In this document: piece by piece, positions 44,443-56,316 of the stretch
How positions within the stretch are numbered: the first letter of the stretch is position 1
How the letters are laid out: the number at the start of each line of letters is the position of its first letter
DNA from: Cyathus striatus
Lineage: Eukaryota; Basidiomycota; Agaricomycetes; Agaricales; Nidulariaceae
NCBI GenBank assembly: GCA_025738555.1
Contig: JAOVFP010000003.1
Span: 5,642,001 to 5,706,000 of the forward strand
Length of the DNA stretch: 64,000 nucleotides
Reading direction: 5' to 3'
Translations under genes and position numbers: made by a program
The notes under the pieces: model-generated
Seen by the model: only the letters and a program-made list of their open reading frames with translations
Database searches by the model: none
What the model was told of the DNA's origin: nothing

Positions 44443-46525
44443 ATGGTACAGAAAGACACCTCGGTGAACCCGGATTCGCGGCCATTACCTCCTGGCTGGA
44501 ATGAGCACTACGACTTCGCGTAAGGGTGTTTTACAATATGTTCAGAACTCGTTTTGTAGGCTAATTGTATAATGTACATTGGTTTTCAGAAGACAAACAT
44601 GGTATGCTGATCATTTTTGAAGTACCTTAGTACTTACCCCAAATACGTCTAGGTATTATGTCTATTTAAACGGCGCTCAACCCAAGGTCTCCCTCACGCA
44701 TCCAGCTGAACTGATCCTTACGTCTCGACCGCCATTGGTACAAGGAAGCTCCTCCTCAGGGCAGGCAGTCTCCCTTCCTAAAAGAGCTCCAAATCTTTCC
44801 TTTGCCCAGCAGCTCTATGCGAGCGCGCTGCCTAAGAACGCCCCTGCATTTGTATCAGGAAATGCTAAACCACCTCGTTCCAGCCTACCGACACCGCCTC
44901 CCACTAATTCTCCTTCCCCACGCTGGAGTCCTCCGATCATTCCTACGATTCCTACTCCTCCCATTAACACTTTAAATATCATGGGAGATACAAAACCATC
45001 GAATGAACTTTATAACTCTGTGATATCAACGCGCCAACCAAGGCCATCGTCTCATCAAGCATCTCTTCCTGATAGGCAATCTATCTATCACCACCGCTCT
45101 TCCACGATATCTACTTCCTCGGGTGTGCGTCATCTCATAACCACAGCAAGACCCCCCCCTTTGGGTCATTCTCAGTCTATGTCAAATCTGCCAGATATGA
45201 ATACTCCGGTATCGCCGGGGCTGCATCGTCAACAGGCATCTGTAGGGTCTTCTGTTAACAGTAGCAGTCAGCTTACACCACCGCCAAACACATTATATCC
45301 GCCTACACCCACCCTATCTGCCTCGACCACTCCTTTACTGCCATTGTCAGTCCATTCAATTGCACCAACGTCTCCTACATCGCCATCACATTCTTCTACC
45401 GGAAGTCAAGCGGGTCAGATGCTTGCAGAAGTAGGGAAGTCGCTTGCAAAGGCATTAGGGAAAGCTGCCTTACAAACCGCAGGACATACGATAAAAACTA
45501 CGTTCTTTGGAGCAGACACAGTGTCTGATATTATAACTAGTTTAGCGGGTGTATCAACGAGCCAATTGGGTCTTGGAATACCACAGGTCGAAGCAGTTCT
45601 TCAAGGTGGTATTACGGCTGACTACCAGGCTGTTATAAACGCGTTGATGAGCCTTCAACATCGTCCCAATCTTCAACCTCAACAACTAGCCCATCCAATT
45701 GATTATCCGGCACTTATAGCTAAGCTTCAGAAAGCACAAGAAATGGCTAATGCTCAACTGCAGCAGCTGCAGCTACTTGCTCAGCAACAACAGCAGGTGC
45801 AACACAATGTTCACGCCTTCCCGCCTTCTGCTGCCCAATATCAAGCTCCATTTCAACCGCTTGCTAGTCAACAGCCTTCATCAGCGATATCGCCTACTTC
45901 ACAAACCTCATTCCCTCCGTCGTCCCCTACTTATCAGTCGCAAAATACTGCATACCAAGCCATACAGCAGCAGCAGCAGCAACACCAAGCCCAACAATTT
46001 TTTACCCAGCAACTGGCAACGATGCAACAAACGTCCCAGGCGGAACACATTCCGGCGACTCAGCTTCAGCAGCAGCAACAGCAGGCGCAGAGCCAAGAGG
46101 CTCAATTCCAGGCAGCTCTGAATGCCCAGCCGTTCCAACTATACTCTCAAACACCACTATATCAGAACGTACTTGCAGGGCAAAGTCAAGGGTGGCAGAA
46201 TTCACTCATAGAAAATCCCTCACAAGTAGCATTAGATGCTGTGAATGTGTTTGGCGCCACTTATGATCAACCGCCCCTGACTGATGATCCCCCACCATTT
46301 GATCCCGAAATGTTATACCAGGAGTCGTATTTTGGTGGTAACTTTGGTACTGTTTCCTCGTCTGTAGACGATAGTGGTCGTTCAAATTTGCTTGGAAATT
46401 TAAATGGCTCGATGCTATCAGATGCTACCAGTGGGTTTAATGACAACTTCACAAATACGATCGCAAACTTCCCTGGTTCTATAGATATGAACCCCCTTGT
46501 TCCAAGCTGGGGATCGGACTCATGA
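44443..46525 (+). CDS. WW-like domain protein with long Gln/Ser/Pro-rich region
   Basis: Start MVQKDTSVNPDSRPLPPGWN. The WW-like fold runs LPPGWNEHYDFARQTWYYVY then LNGAQPKVSLTHP. The first Trp and the aromatic pair are present but the usual second Trp is replaced (VSLTHP instead of TTWxHP), so ligand binding may be altered. A 12-nt microexon (44590-44601) sits at the same codon position as in the other WW gene. The large third exon (from 44655) is Ser/Pro/Thr-rich. A short ordered patch follows (QMLAEVGKSLAKALGKAALQ, TAGHTIKTTFFGADTVSDII), then a Gln-rich section (QQLQLLAQQQQQVQ, IQQQQQQHQAQQFF) and an acidic C-terminus ending VPSWGSDS-stop. About 660 residues. It looks like a nuclear or condensate-forming regulator; no family name known to me. 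Confidence 0.82.
44590..44601 (+). other. 12-nt microexon inside the WW-like domain (gene 2)
   Basis: AAGACAAACATG, phase 2 on both sides, completing FARQTWYYV. Acceptor ttttcag, donor gtatgc. Confidence 0.8.
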
Positions 46526-46863
46526 GACATTTGAATTTGAAGTAGTCACAAAGTAGTCATCAATAAAATGTATCCACCCGTATAGGTGAACAGGCCTAAC
46601 TTTTACAAGGTGTCTCAGAAGTTATTCAGATTCAGAATCAATTCAGAATGCTCTCGGACAACTCACGGAGGCAACTCGGAGTTGTCGAGTCAGCTGAGCT
46701 TACACGGTACCGCGGTAACGTGATGTGACCATGTCATGTCACCTAATTAATAGTCACGAATGTGTGGGCGCTTGTGAAGGCTTTAAATCTTTCCACTTCC
46801 CCTTTAGTTTGAGTCCTTTGTTGTCCCAACGTTGTCGCTTTTCTTTGTTTCCCCCTGCCCAAA
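46526..46863. other. Spacer and promoter of RAD16
   Basis: 338 bp. Contains small inverted repeats, for example caactcggagttg (about 46672-46684) and gtgac...gtcac (about 46726-46742), then a CT-rich stretch ending at the ATG. No gene seen. Confidence 0.45.
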
Positions 46864-49800
46864 ATGGCTCGTGCTACAAGGCGGTCTACGAGGATCGCAA
46901 ACGTGAACTCTACCGAATCTTCGACTGCTACTCCGGCTACTCAAAGCCCTTTCGTCAGTGCTCCAGGCTCTGCAAAAGCAGATGACAACGGCGATGATAC
47001 TCCACCCACGTCTGATAATGAAATTGTGGTAAAGGGTATAAAATCTATTAAAAAAAACATGATTTCAAGGACTGTAAAGCGTCCTGTAGAAGATGAAAGC
47101 GATGAAGACAATGAATCGGGAGCGAAACGACGTGTGAAGTCCAATAGAGCATATGTTGACATACCTACTCAGGTAGATTCAGCGAAATCCAAAGGGAAAC
47201 AAAGGGAACTTGTGAGCACATGCCGTGTAATATAAGTATATATCCTTATTAAATTTTGTTCAGCCTGCTAGCCGGAAACGAAAGCGCAACGACTTCGAGG
47301 ATGACAATGGAAGCGACAGTGAACAAGGTCTCGAATATGATGAAGCAGCTGACTTTGAAGAGTCCGAATGTGACGATGATTCAAGCTACAGAGGTTCCAA
47401 TGCTGAAAAAGAGTCGGAGCTGAGCGACAACGAAGAAGAAGAAGCGCTTCAGATGCAGATTGCCGTTCAGGAGTCTCTCATGACAGCACGCAGTGGCGCC
47501 CCAGGAATAGAAGCGAGCTCTTCGCGTCCACGTAATGAGATTGCGGCTCGTATGGCAGAAGCAGCTGAGCGTCGTACAAATGGTTTTATTGTAGATGATG
47601 CAGGTGCATTCGATTCTTCTTCCGAAGACGAACCGCTTTCAAGGAAACCCAAGAAAAAGAAGACCACGCGATTAAAATCTCGGAAAGTCAAATATGTCGA
47701 GAGTGACAATCCGTTTACTGAGGTGCAACAGAGAAGGCGCCTAAAACAGCTAGAAAGGCAGCGTGCTCGTGAGCTTGGACGCAGGCTCACTCATGTAGGC
47801 GCTTTTTTCTTCTGAAGATAAAACTCATTCTGATTCTGTGTCTAGCAAGAGCGTACTACACTTCATCTACAACATCACCACGAAGAACTAGTAGACGTAT
47901 GGGGTGATCTCGAGGCCAAGATAGAAATTGTCACCCCTGTTAAGGCCGACCAACCCGAAAACCTCAAAGTAAAGTTGTTACCATTCCAACAAGAAAGTCT
48001 TTACTGGATGCGGAAACAAGAACAGGGAGTATGGAGTGGAGGAATGCTTGCAGTGCGTGTGCCTATACCCGTAATGCTTGAAAGATGCTTATAATTACCT
48101 CCAACAGGATGAAATGGGGTAATAGTCAAATTATCAGCTTCTTTTAAAAATTCAAGCTGACTATTTTATAGTATGGGGAAGACAATACAAATCATTTCCC
48201 TTTTCGTTTCAGATGGATCAAAGCCCAATCTCGTGGTTGCGTATGTACTCAAACATCTAATGGAAGCTGTGTGTGTGACATTTTGTTGGTTAGTCCGACA
48301 GTTGCTATCATGCAGTGGAGGAACGAAATAGCAGCGCACACCGATGGAATGAATGTCCTTGTATGGCATGGATATGCTCGCGAATCTAATATCAAAGAAT
48401 TACAGAAGTATGATGTTGTCCTTACTACTTATGCCGTTCTAGAGAGGTTTGTCTTCCAGTTTTCGTAGGTCTTATCATTGTTCATATTAATTCCCTTCTA
48501 GCTGCTTCCGGAAACAAGAAAGTGGGTTCAAACGTAAGGGGCAAATCGTCAAAGAGAAGTCGCCATTACACCAGATAAACTGGAATAGGATTGTCGTATG
48601 TCCCCCTTCTCTGTACGATATCGCGAGGAATTCTATCTTCTTTTACTTTAGCTCGATGAAGCTCACAATATCAAGGAACGTGCCACGAATACGGCAAAGG
48701 CTGCCTTCGAGCTTCAAGCCAAGTATCGCTGGTGTTTATCTGGAACACCTCTTCAAAACAGAGTGGGCGAACTGTACAGTCTCATCAGATTCCTTGGTGG
48801 TGATCCTTTTTCATACTACTTTTGTAAGTTCCAACCTTCGATCGATAAGAATAATATTAAGCTAATGCTGATCTTCTGCAGGTAAAGTTTGTGATTGCAA
48901 GTCTCTCCATTGGTCTTTCAGTAACAAGAAAAACTGTGATTGTACGTGTCGTGCTGCTGTAAGTCATGTGCACTTGTTGATATTCTTGAAGCTTGCAAGC
49001 ATAGTCCCATGCAGCACGTATGTTTGTTTACGATATGTTCACTTATCATAGGCTTATTTTATAACATTGTAGACCTGCTTTTGGAACAACGAAATATTGA
49101 CACCAATACAGAAGAATGGTATGGTTGGTCCGGGAGCTATAGCATTTAAGAAGTTGAAAATTCTCCTGGATAGAATGATGCTTCGGAGGACCAAGGTTTG
49201 TAAAGTTAATTTATCTACAGCTATCCTCATTACTACTTTCACCATAGCTTCAACGTGCCGACGATTTGGGATTACCTCCTCGTACGGTCATCGTTCGCCG
49301 TGATTACTTCAGCCCGGAGGAGAAAGAACTCTATAGTTCCTTATTCACTGATGCGAAAAGGCAATTTAATACGTATTTAGATCAAGGAACTATTCTGAAC
49401 AGTACGTATTTTCCAACATCGCTACTTAGTAACATTTGACTAAATTTTCTTGCGAAGATTACTCCAATATTTTCAGCTTGTAAGCTGTTGTCTGCTTCGT
49501 TGCCACCCAATAGCTAATGATATTGATATTATTAGGCTTACGCGCATGAGACAAATGGCTTGTCATCCGGACCTTGTTATTCGAAGCAAAAGCAATGCAT
49601 CAGTCTTCGCGCCTGATTCTGGAGAGGGTACAGTCTGTCGTCTTTGCAACGACTTCGCCGAAGATGCTATCCAATCCAAATGCCGCCACATTTTCGATCG
49701 CGAATGCATCAAACAATACCTCGACTCTGCACTGGAAAATAATGTAAGGAAATAATTTGTCTGTCAATGCATTCCCAGTTTTGACGTGCTCCACTAGCCT

Positions 49801-50824
49801 GCCTGTCCGGTTTGCCATCTTCCACTGACCATTGATTTAGAAGCTCCCGCCATGGAGCTTGACGAGAGCGTTGTGAATGCGCGACAAGGTATTCTCGGTC
49901 GCCTGAATCTTGACACCTGGCGATCATCCTCGAAGATTGAGGCACTTGTGGAAGAGCTGAGTAATTTAAGGATGAAAGACGCGACCACCAAGAGCATAGT
50001 TTTCAGTCAGTTTGTCAATTTTCTCGACTTAATTGCCTTCAGATTGCAAAGAGCCGGTTTCAATGTACGTGTAAACTTTTGCTGTAAAGTCGCGACCGTG
50101 CTGACTGTTATTTAGGTGTGCCGTCTTGAAGGAACAATGTCTCCTCAAGCTCGGGACGCCACAATCCAGTATTTCAGTAAGTAGCGCGAACTCAATTCGT
50201 AGTAAGAACTTCACTTAACATTACCACAGTGAACAATGTTCATGTCACTGTGTTTCTGGTTAGTCTGAAAGCCGGAGGTGTTGCGCTAAATTTAACAGAA
50301 GCATCTCGCGTATATCTCATGGATAGTTGGTGGAACCCTGCGGTATGCTTTGAGTTTTCCGGTTATTTAAAAATGCAATGTAACTTTGCTTTCATACAGG
50401 TGGAATACCGTAAGTAGATCACATAACAAAGCATTCCCTAACTAATTTCGGATACAGAGGCCATGGATCGCATACACCGTCTTGGACAAAGACGGCCCGT
50501 TCAAGCGATAAAACTCGTGATCGAGGACAGCATCGAAAGCCGTATCATCCAGTTACAAGAGAAAAAGAGTGCCATGGTGGATGCGACTCTCTCCGCTGAT
50601 GATTCGGTAAGTCAACGCAGATTTATAGACGTTTTGGTATTTCTTACATCTGGCCACTTCATTGACTTCAGGCAATGGGGAGATTAACACCAGAAGATGT
50701 AAGTGTATTCATTTTCCGTACGAATATTAATTGACAAATAACCTATAGTTAGGATTTTTGTTTCGGGTGAGCTTCCTTCAAAGCGTCTCAATGTGCGGTG
50801 TGTTGACCATTTACGCAGATGTAA
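46864..50824 (+). CDS. RAD16: DNA repair ATPase/ubiquitin ligase Rad16 (SNF2 family with RING)
   Basis: Subunit of the NEF4 complex for global-genome nucleotide excision repair: DNA translocase and E3 ligase. The N-terminus is acidic ([15 protein letters not shown]..., [20 protein letters not shown]). Helicase motifs follow: [20 protein letters not shown], the Walker [21 protein letters not shown] split by an 11-nt microexon (48108-48118), [34 protein letters not shown] (DEAH), [20 protein letters not shown]. Next is a Rad16-type Cys-rich insert ([33 protein letters not shown]), then [11 protein letters not shown] and [20 protein letters not shown]. The RING finger is [20 protein letters not shown] with [11 protein letters not shown] and CPVCHLPL. 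Helicase C motifs are [40 protein letters not shown] and [21 protein letters not shown] last intron probably leads to the end DLGFLFRM-stop (50822-50824). About 1,000 residues. Confidence 0.93.
48108..48118 (+). other. 11-nt microexon in the Rad16 Walker A motif
   Basis: GATGAAATGGG between acceptor ccaacag and donor gtaata. It joins GGMLA to MGKTIQ, giving LADEMGMGKT. Confidence 0.85.
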
Positions 50825-51209
50825 AACTTACTACATAGGATGCAAGATATCGCACAATTTTCTTATTTACTACTGTTAGCTTTCAAATGTTGTATATACT
50901 TGTATTTATTGTTCATGTTGTATAGATAGACTGAGTATCTTTTTTTTATAAGTTATACATAGCAGAACGGATAAAGGAGGGATGTGGATCGCCGAATAAA
51001 AACACGTGCTGCGTACAATATCATTCAGGTACCCGTGCAGACTCGTGCAGACCAATCGGATCAGCTAAAATAGTAGCCGGTGAGCTGCCCCGCATCTTCG
51101 AGTTGTCTTCGAGTCTTGGAAGTACCAAGTCACAAAGTCCTACTAACCATTCTGTAGCTCGCCCCTGTCTCTGCTGCCATCTTTTCTTCCTTCCTTCCTC
51201 TTTTATATC
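50825..51209. other. Spacer between RAD16 and the acyl-CoA dehydrogenase gene
   Basis: 385 bp holding the RAD16 3' UTR and the downstream promoter; no gene or repeat seen. Confidence 0.5.
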
Positions 51210-53654
51210 ATGTCTGTCAAGATGCTGAAGCAGTTTTCTCATGATGAGGTAGAAAAGGTTCGCCCGTCCATGCGTCGGTGACTTCAAATGTAACTTGTAA
51301 TGATTGGCTACGGTTTATGCATGCTTAGCATAACAAGGAAGGTGACCTGGTGAGAGCGTATCCTGAACTCATATCGCGCAAATTGTGAATCATTGTGTAG
51401 TGGGTTATCATCGACGCAAAGGTATACGACCTCTCCAGGTTTGCTGATCTTCATCCTGGAGGTGCAAACGTTCTTTACACCGACTCAGTTGGTATGTTTT
51501 ATGAACAAATGCAATTCATGCTGCTGACAAGAAATGTCTCCGGAATAGCTGGTAGAGATGCTACGCAGGTCTTCTTCGGTTTGCATCGCCATGAAGTTCT
51601 GTTACGCCCTCAGTATGCACGTCTTCAGATCGGAACAATTCTTGGGCATGAAGAATCTATCAAAGCACCTCGGCCAGGAGAGCTGAGCCAAGTTCCATAT
51701 GCTGAACCTTCGTGGCTTAGCAAAGGTTATTACAGTGTTTATTACTCAGATAACCACCGCAAGTTTCAGACGGAAATACGGAAGTTCGTCGAGACCATCA
51801 TCAAGCCGGAGTCTACTCGATGTGAAGAAAGTGGAAAGAAGATATCACAGGAAGTTGTTGATAAGTTAGCGTATGTATTCCGAAAATCCATAAATGTTGG
51901 GTTTTCGTCCTTACATTCCTGACAGGGAGACAAACATAATTGCTATGCGCCTGGGTCCTGGGTCTCACCTTAAAGGGCGTACATTAATGGGTGGAATTGT
52001 CAAGCCTGAGGAATTTGACTACTTTCATGAGGTTTTTTGTCCAGTTTGAAGTTGATGAACGTGCCATCTAATCAACCTTAACTTCAAACTTGAAGGCAAT
52101 CATTCATATGGAATTAGCACGTGTCAGCAGTCGTGCCTTCATCGATGGCCTCCTTGCTGGGCTTGTCATCGGCCTCCCGCCCGTGTTAAATTATGGAAAG
52201 CCTGAACTCCAAACTAAAGTAGTTCCTGATGTATGTACTATACTTTCACATGCAAAGAAGCGTTGCGCTTATCTATGTTCCACAGGCTCTCGTAGGCAAG
52301 AAATATATAGCATTGGCTATTAGTGAAGCATTTGCGGGCAGTGATGTTGCCGGACTTCAAACTACAGCCGTTAGAGATGGTGACTACTGGATTATAACCG
52401 GAACCAAAAAGTGGGTAGCTCTTTTTACTGGTGTGAATTGACTTGTACAGCGTGCTCATCAAACTGAGTGCAGATGGATCACAAACGGCGTCTTTGCGGA
52501 CTACTTTACTACCGGATGCCGGACAGAGGTAGGTCATCTGCATATCAGATTTCTACTATCAAATTAATCGTGCTTCTTTGGATTTCAGGATGGATTCACT
52601 GTTATTCTGATCGAACGTGGGCCAGGTGTGTCCACAAAACAGATCAAGACAGCTTACTCGTCCACTGCGGGTACAGCATATGTTACTTTCGACAAGGTAT
52701 GCACCCCAGATTTTCCTCGTCGAGTTAGTGCAAGAATCAAGCCTATCCGCCTCATCTTTCAGGTCCGCGTTCCTGTGTCCAATACATTGGGTCAAGTTGG
52801 AAAAGGAATGCAAGTTATTCTGAGCAACTTCAATCATGAACGATGGATGGTCACCGCCACGTCTATCTCAGCACAGCGTCTTGCCATTGAGGAATCTCTA
52901 AAGTGAGTTTTTCCCAGCCTTTCACCTCGGTACTAGTTTCTAACCTCCTCACTTTTAATAAGATGGGCAAACCAACGAATTGTTTTTGGGAAACCATTAA
53001 CTTCACAGGCTGTAATCCGAGCGAAACTTGCAAATATGATCTGCCGTATAGAGGCGAGCCAGAACTGGTTTGAGATGATAACCTTCCAAATGAATAAGGT
53101 CATTGTGTATAATATATCTTAGCTGCTTATCTCAACTCAGTGCTTTCCCCTTACCCAATAGATGAACTACAATCAGCAGTCGGATAAACTCGCCGGTCCA
53201 ATCGGTCTTATGAAGCAGTATGTACTATACACTGAGTGTTTCGCATTTGTCGATTAGGACTGAGTGCACGTATGGAAATGTAGATTCGTCTCCAGAGCTG
53301 GACGTGAAACGGCAGAAGGTACTTGACAGTAGTAGACATTCACGCATAAGTACTCACAGAGCACCGGAATACAGATGCCACCCAGGTGTTTGGAGGACGT
53401 GCGCTTACTGTGACAGGCATGGGCAAATTCATCGAAAATGCATGCCAGCTTTTTTTTATCACTGATACATGACACTTACCATCTTGTTCTTCAGTATCAC
53501 CGAACTTCAGGTTTTGATGCCAGTAAGTTTATCGTCCAATCTTATTCATTGCATACTAATTGTATCACAAGTCCTTGCAGGCGCTGAAGATGTTTTGGCT
53601 GATTTGGGAGTACGGCAGGCAATTAAGAAAATGCCTCGTGACGCACGTCTCTGA
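51210..53654 (+). CDS. Acyl-CoA dehydrogenase with N-terminal cytochrome b5 domain
   Basis: FAD-dependent acyl-CoA dehydrogenase fused to a heme-binding cytochrome b5, a combination known in fungi; likely oxidises acyl-CoA substrates. Start MSVKMLKQFSHDEVEKHNKE, then DLWVIIDAKVYDLSRFADLH followed by PGGANVLYTDSVAGRDATQV: HPGG and FFGLHRHEV supply the two axial heme His. The dehydrogenase part has RKFQTEIRKFVETIIKPEST, YIALAISEAFAGSDVAGLQT (ACAD motif 1), YWIITGTKKWITNGVFADYF (motif 2), RVPVSNTLGQVGKGMQVILS and FGKPLTSQAVIRAKLANMIC. At the 3' side the intron 53218-53282 joins LMKQ to FVSRAGRETAEDATQVFGGR then ALTVTGMGKFIEN and ILAGAEDVLADLGVRQAIKK, ending MPRDARL-stop. About 540 residues. Substrate chain length is unknown. 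Confidence 0.9.
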
Positions 53655-53813
53655 CAATCGTATTTATGACATGGATTTGTTAGTTTCTATTGGTCATCGC
53701 AGACTCCAGCAGTGGTACCGTGGCACCCTTTCAGGCTTTCTTTTGGGACTTCACGTACACCAATAATAATACCATGATAATTCATAAAGCCATAGACGAG
53801 TGCAATCGACCAT

Positions 53814-54725
53814 TTAAGCTAACAAGAGCCAATAACTAATCAGAAGGGTAGAAAAAATCGGCAAAATTGGATCGTAGGCATGAAAACTGGTGCCACTGCT
53901 AAGGCTACTGGTCTGCATAGCACTGAGAGAGGTCGAAGAAGCAGAGCTTGCAACCTGTGTGATCGTGGATTGACTTGCAAGTGGGGCACTGTTTAAGGAG
54001 GTTGAAGTAATGGAATTTGATACTGTGCTTTGCGCGAAATTCGATGAAATTTCCGAAGTAGGTGTCACTTGTGTGAAAGTGGATTGACCTGTAAGTGAGA
54101 TACTGCTCAGGGAGCTTGAAGCAGAAGCAGAGTGGCTGCTGATAATCGTACTGGTGGCGGCAGACATGACTGTGCTAGGAATATTGGAGGCAGTTGCCAT
54201 TGTACTTCCGGAGATCGGTAGAGTAGTTAGAGAGCGATCAGGATTTTGGCCCGGAAATGTCAGCTTTGGAATGGCAAATCCATGTTGACCACATTCCTCC
54301 AGTAAACCTAAATGGGTGAATGTCTTGACATCATCGTAATGAGACAAGCAGGAAAGTACCATCTATTAGTTGCTGCGGGGCAGTAAAATCTGTGAAATTG
54401 ATTGATTGTCCAACACATTGAAAGCAGTTGAAATATCCCGTCTCAAATTGACTAGTACAGCAAGCGGCAAACGTGCATCCCTGTAAGGCTCACTCAGATC
54501 TGAATTTCTCAATTACCAAGCTGCATAGTAAGGACATACATCGGCAATGTCTGAGTTAACGGGATCGCATACAGATTGGCACTCTGCAGGCACATCTGGA
54601 TTCGACTGCCGAGACTGCAACATACGAGTAAGGCCAACATCAATCCGCCTATCGAAGCCGAACGAAATAGCTCGTGCGATATGAAGACTTTGAAAAGCAA
54701 TGAGAATGACCCAGAACATGATCAT
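53814..54725 (-). CDS. Secreted Cys-rich, Ser/Thr-rich GPI-anchored cell-surface protein
   Basis: Start chosen at ATG 54725: MIMFWVILIAFQSLHIARA is a good signal peptide followed by ISFGFDRRID. A Cys-rich module follows: DVPAECQSVCDPVNSDIADV, then after an intron CTFAACCTSQFETGYFNCFQ and CVGQSINFTDFTAPQQLID. After another intron comes FTHLGLLEECGQHGFAIPKL and a long Ser/Thr stretch (TSTIISSHSASASSSLSSIS) suited to O-glycosylation. The last residues, DPILPIFSTLLISYWLLLA-stop, form a hydrophobic GPI-attachment tail. Cys spacing resembles basidiomycete secreted proteins with CxxxC and CCxS motifs, whose function is unknown. An upstream in-frame extension lacks ATG and would bury the signal peptide. 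Confidence 0.7.
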
Positions 54726-56316
54726 ACTTGGTAGTACCGCGGATGCTGCAGACGACTTCGTTGAGTAGTGCGAAGTAGCCAACGACTTAGACAGATTAAG
54801 GGCAGGCCATATTTAAGAGTCCATATACAGGAAGAATTAAGGGGATCAAAGAATTATCAAGTGAGAATACAGCTTGAAAAAAGAGCAGTCAAAAGCTGTC
54901 AGGAGTCAGAGTATTCCATATGCTCGAGAAGATTGTGAACGTGACACCGACATGAAAAGTGACTGAATGTCACGCCCTGGATGAGAACATTAGACCGAGA
55001 TCGGGGTTAAGGTTCGCCTAACTTAACTTATCAACCTTCTGATTGGATCGGTCATATCTTGATTAGACGACTTCATCCTGTGTACAACCCTGTACAACTG
55101 CGAGGTTACCTGTAGCTGCAGCTACCCATGTTCATTAATTAAGAACTGCGTTTAGATGCTTTTATCAACGGAAGTCAAAGCATATACCATAGGAAAGTTT
55201 CTCACAGTCCACCAAGTTATTAATTCGAAGCTAAGTGAGATCGCCGAGAGTGAGCTGGAATGGAAGATGTACACTTGAAATGGATGGATGCGGCCATGAC
55301 CATGGTGGGTGTGCGGCCCACCAATATCAGACATATAATTAGCCAGATATACCGGGAAGAAGAGGCATTAGACGCTGGAGAAATCCATGTTGGCTGTGTC
55401 TTCGTGGGAGATATTACAATCATAGCCCTGGCCATAAACTGTACAAAGAGCTACTTCCTGTCAGAGAAATGGCTAAGCTAATATGAAATACCTCAGGCAA
55501 CGAGGCACACAGAGCTAGTGGCAATCGATTACATCGTCGTAGGTAAATCACTCACACCTGAGATGACTGACCTTTTACCCATTATCTAATAAGTTACCGT
55601 CGAGCCAGGCATCAAAGAAGTGTTTTATAGTTATGCAAATGATAGATTTGGGGGTTGTGGAAGTGACCTTGGTGTAAGTGCTAAGTCGGTCTTTCTCCAT
55701 TCATTCGTTGATGTACGCACGGTATAGTATGTAAACAGGCTCGATCACCCAATACACCCATTCTATAATGCGCCCAGTAGGTATTACTGGGAAGAAGCTA
55801 TCATGCCATTACATCGCCGAAAACACAAACCGCAAGTCATAAATTGCTTCTCATGTTAAAGTTTTACTGCTCACCTTAAAGCTTACGAGCTCCTGTTCCA
55901 AAATAAAGCAAACCGCGTCCTGAAGACAGATATACCGCATGTGGTTCTTTGATGTTACTTAGGTCTAACATCACCTTGTCTAGTCAACCTAACGGAAAAA
56001 GGCATGTAAGTAACAATCCACGTTACTCAGGGATTAGTGACGGATTTCGTCTATTTTGACATATATCTCATGTGGAATAGCAACGACCACCGTAGGACTT
56101 CAAGGGTGCTAAGGCTGGTTTGTGACTATTCTGAAGTTGTCTTGCTCAGTCATGGCGGGCTTGTTCTGCCTGTAGAAGTGCTGATACATATATGCCACGC
56201 AAAAGAGTGTCCCAAAATAAATATAACACTGAACCAGCATGAGACACCACCACAAAAAATACCCATTACTTTGCTTTGTGCTGAAAACCAACTAGAAAAG
56301 ACCGAAGATTTGCCTG
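54726..56316. other. 1.6-kb gene-poor region
   Basis: Upstream of the GPI-protein gene and downstream of the prolyl oligopeptidase. Overlapping small frames on both strands at 55152-55481 are not recognisable and look like chance. No repeats or RNA genes seen. The first 200-300 bp should contain the promoter of the GPI-protein gene. Confidence 0.45.

Noticed and set aside
53220..53465. Frame through the 3' region of the acyl-CoA dehydrogenase as an alternative coding exon
   Set aside because: It breaks the conserved RETAEDATQVFGGR motif; removing the intron 53218-53282 and the next short intron restores it.
55152..55334. Minus-strand frame starting MSDIG close to a prolyl oligopeptidase gene, superficially like a ribosomally made cyclic-peptide precursor
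   Set aside because: Only the first four residues resemble such leaders. The flanking prolines, core and conserved tail are absent, the frame is too long, and the oligopeptidase looks like the housekeeping type.
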